DNA of 64,000 bases from an uncultured Cytophagales bacterium (GTDB lineage: Bacteria > Bacteroidota > Bacteroidia > Cytophagales > Thermonemataceae), in contig CALLAC010000004.1 in assembly GCA_938002655.1 (NCBI GenBank), positions 1 to 64,000 on the forward strand, read 5' to 3'. Below, piece after piece: positions 63,250-64,000 of the stretch. The stretch's first letter is position 1. Each line of letters begins with the position of its first letter. A program made the position numbers and the translations under genes. Under the pieces are notes generated by a model. The model did not search any database. It worked only from the letters and a program-made list of their open reading frames with translations, and was not told the DNA's origin.

Positions 63250-64000
63250 TTATCTATTTCTGCCGTATTGTTCATGACTAGAAACCCAATCGGAAGAAGA
63301 AATCGCAGAAGCCAGCGAAATTTCTCCTGCCAGCACTACACCTGCTACAATTTCAGCAAACTTATTCACCGAGCCACGCCCTACACAGCCGAGCATACGC
63401 AAACATTCGTTTTGCGTAGCCAGTTTAATACCTCCTCCGTGCGTAGCAACAATCAGCGAAGGAATAGTAATATTCATATACAAGTCGCCTTCGGGAGTGA
63501 GTTCGGAGTACATAATACCTGCAGAAGATTCGGATACGTTGGCTACATCTTGCCCTGTGGCAATAAACATTGCCGTAATACCATTGGCAGAATGTAAGCC
63601 ATTGTTGTTAGCTCCTGAAAGAATAGCCCCTACATTGGCAACATGATAATGATACACCAGTTGTTCAGGTTCTACACGCATAATTTGCGTAAGCACCTCT
63701 CTTTTGATAGTACATTCAGCCACTACACGCTTGCCACGTGTACGCATTACATTGATTTGAGAGGCTTTCTTATCGGTGGCAAAGTTAGATTCTAAGTAAA
63801 AATTCTTGATTTTTCCTTGCGGATAAGCATCTAAAATCCAACTACAAGCGGCAAAAGTAGCACGCCCCACCATATTTTGCCCTGCCGCATCACCCGTAGA
63901 ATAATTGAAACGCAAATAAGCAAATTTATTGGAAAGGTAGCTATCTATGTACTGCAATTTGGCGACGCTGGAAGTAGCTTCTGCTTCTTCGGCAATTTTC
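63250..64000 (-). CDS. Hydroxymethylglutaryl-CoA reductase (N-terminus cut off)
   Basis: Reduces HMG-CoA to mevalonate. The frame stays open to the window edge, so the upstream part is missing; the track start at 63957 is a TTG inside the gene. Seen parts are LRFNYSTGDAAGQNMVGRAT, TRGKRVVAECTIKREVL, NVGAILSGANNNGLHSANGITAMFIATGQD, THGGGIKLATQNECLRMLGCVGRG and KFAEIVAGVVLAGEISLASAI. The C-terminal SHEQYGRNR contains the conserved His. The genome thus seems to have a mevalonate-type enzyme as well as dxs. Confidence 0.9.
   Translation of the reverse strand, partial: KIAEEAEATSSVAKLQYIDSYLSNKFAYLRFNYSTGDAAGQNMVGRATFAACSWILDAYPQGKIKNFYLESNFATDKKASQINVMRTRGKRVVAECTIKREVLTQIMRVEPEQLVYHYHVANVGAILSGANNNGLHSANGITAMFIATGQDVANVSESSAGIMYSELTPEGDLYMNITIPSLIVATHGGGIKLATQNECLRMLGCVGRGSVNKFAEIVAGVVLAGEISLASAISSSDWVSSHEQYGRNR

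Noticed and set aside
1-64000. tRNA, rRNA, insertion sequences, prophage and CRISPR arrays
   Set aside because: I looked for TTCGAATC-type tRNA arms, transposase motifs and regularly spaced repeats and saw none; a tRNAscan or ISfinder run would settle it.

Overview
The window looks like a chromosomal segment from a low-GC member of the Bacteroidetes, most likely of the Cytophagales type. The evidence is a gingipain-family (C25) type IX secretion sortase-like protein with a C-terminal sorting domain, an OmpA/TPR/PD40 lipoprotein with PorE-like architecture, a BY-kinase/PHP-phosphatase pair, a carotenoid gene, and many promoters of the Bacteroidetes form TTTG-N17-20-TAnnTTTG with A-rich leaders instead of clear Shine-Dalgarno sites. 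No rRNA, tRNA, CRISPR array, phage or insertion sequence was seen. Both ends cut genes: an OmpA-family protein with thrombospondin type 3 repeats on the left and HMG-CoA reductase on the right.

Layout. 1-10.8 kb: OmpA-family protein (partial), kdsA (KDO for lipopolysaccharide), a tiny lipoprotein, a periplasmic prolyl oligopeptidase, an unrecognised 481-aa protein, an ABC exporter with a degenerate nucleotide-binding domain, a UDP-glucuronate decarboxylase-like epimerase and purM. 10.8-17.7 kb: a Cys-rich lipoprotein, a TPR protein, and a tight minus-strand cluster surA-like / PP2C-like / bioD / methyltransferase / Ig-like lipoprotein. 17.9-19.9 kb: a small accessory patch with an orphan McrB-like ATPase and a decayed Uma2-family nuclease gene. 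20-32.3 kb: the C25 protein, BY-kinase plus PHP phosphatase (capsule or exopolysaccharide control), feoA-feoB-osmC-like, and an MFS transporter. 32.4-36.2 kb: an unrecognised 699-aa secreted protein and two linked TTG-start genes (a Met-free basic lipoprotein and a basic repeat protein). 36.2-42.4 kb: rnc, fabF, acpP, cinA, the PorE-like lipoprotein and an FtsB/DivIC-like protein. 42.4-48.5 kb: a biotin carrier protein, a TPR-CHAT protein, uvrB and a dead DNA methyltransferase. 48.7-55.7 kb: dxs-crtI, a multi-pass GT-C-like protein, a membrane protein resembling a stripped-down H+-pyrophosphatase, a nuoA without nuoB, and a minimal OST-HTH/LOTUS-like protein. 55.8-64 kb: an M1 peptidase, rocD, a DUF5522-like small protein, ccmD-like and ccmE, a methyltransferase, hemF and HMG-CoA reductase.

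Most of the window is housekeeping and envelope biology. Linked themes are envelope assembly (kdsA, surA-like, OmpA proteins, C25 sortase-like protein), surface polysaccharide (BY kinase/phosphatase, UXS-like epimerase), iron and heme handling (feoAB, hemF, ccmDE), lipid and isoprenoid synthesis (acpP-fabF, biotin carrier, dxs-crtI, HMG-CoA reductase). The most unusual items are the pyrophosphatase-like protein lacking catalytic motifs with a large inverted repeat over its promoter, the stand-alone LOTUS-like protein, the degenerate ABC ATPase, the orphan McrB-like ATPase beside a dead Uma2 gene, and the apparent coexistence of MEP-pathway (dxs) and mevalonate-type (HMG-CoA reductase) genes.
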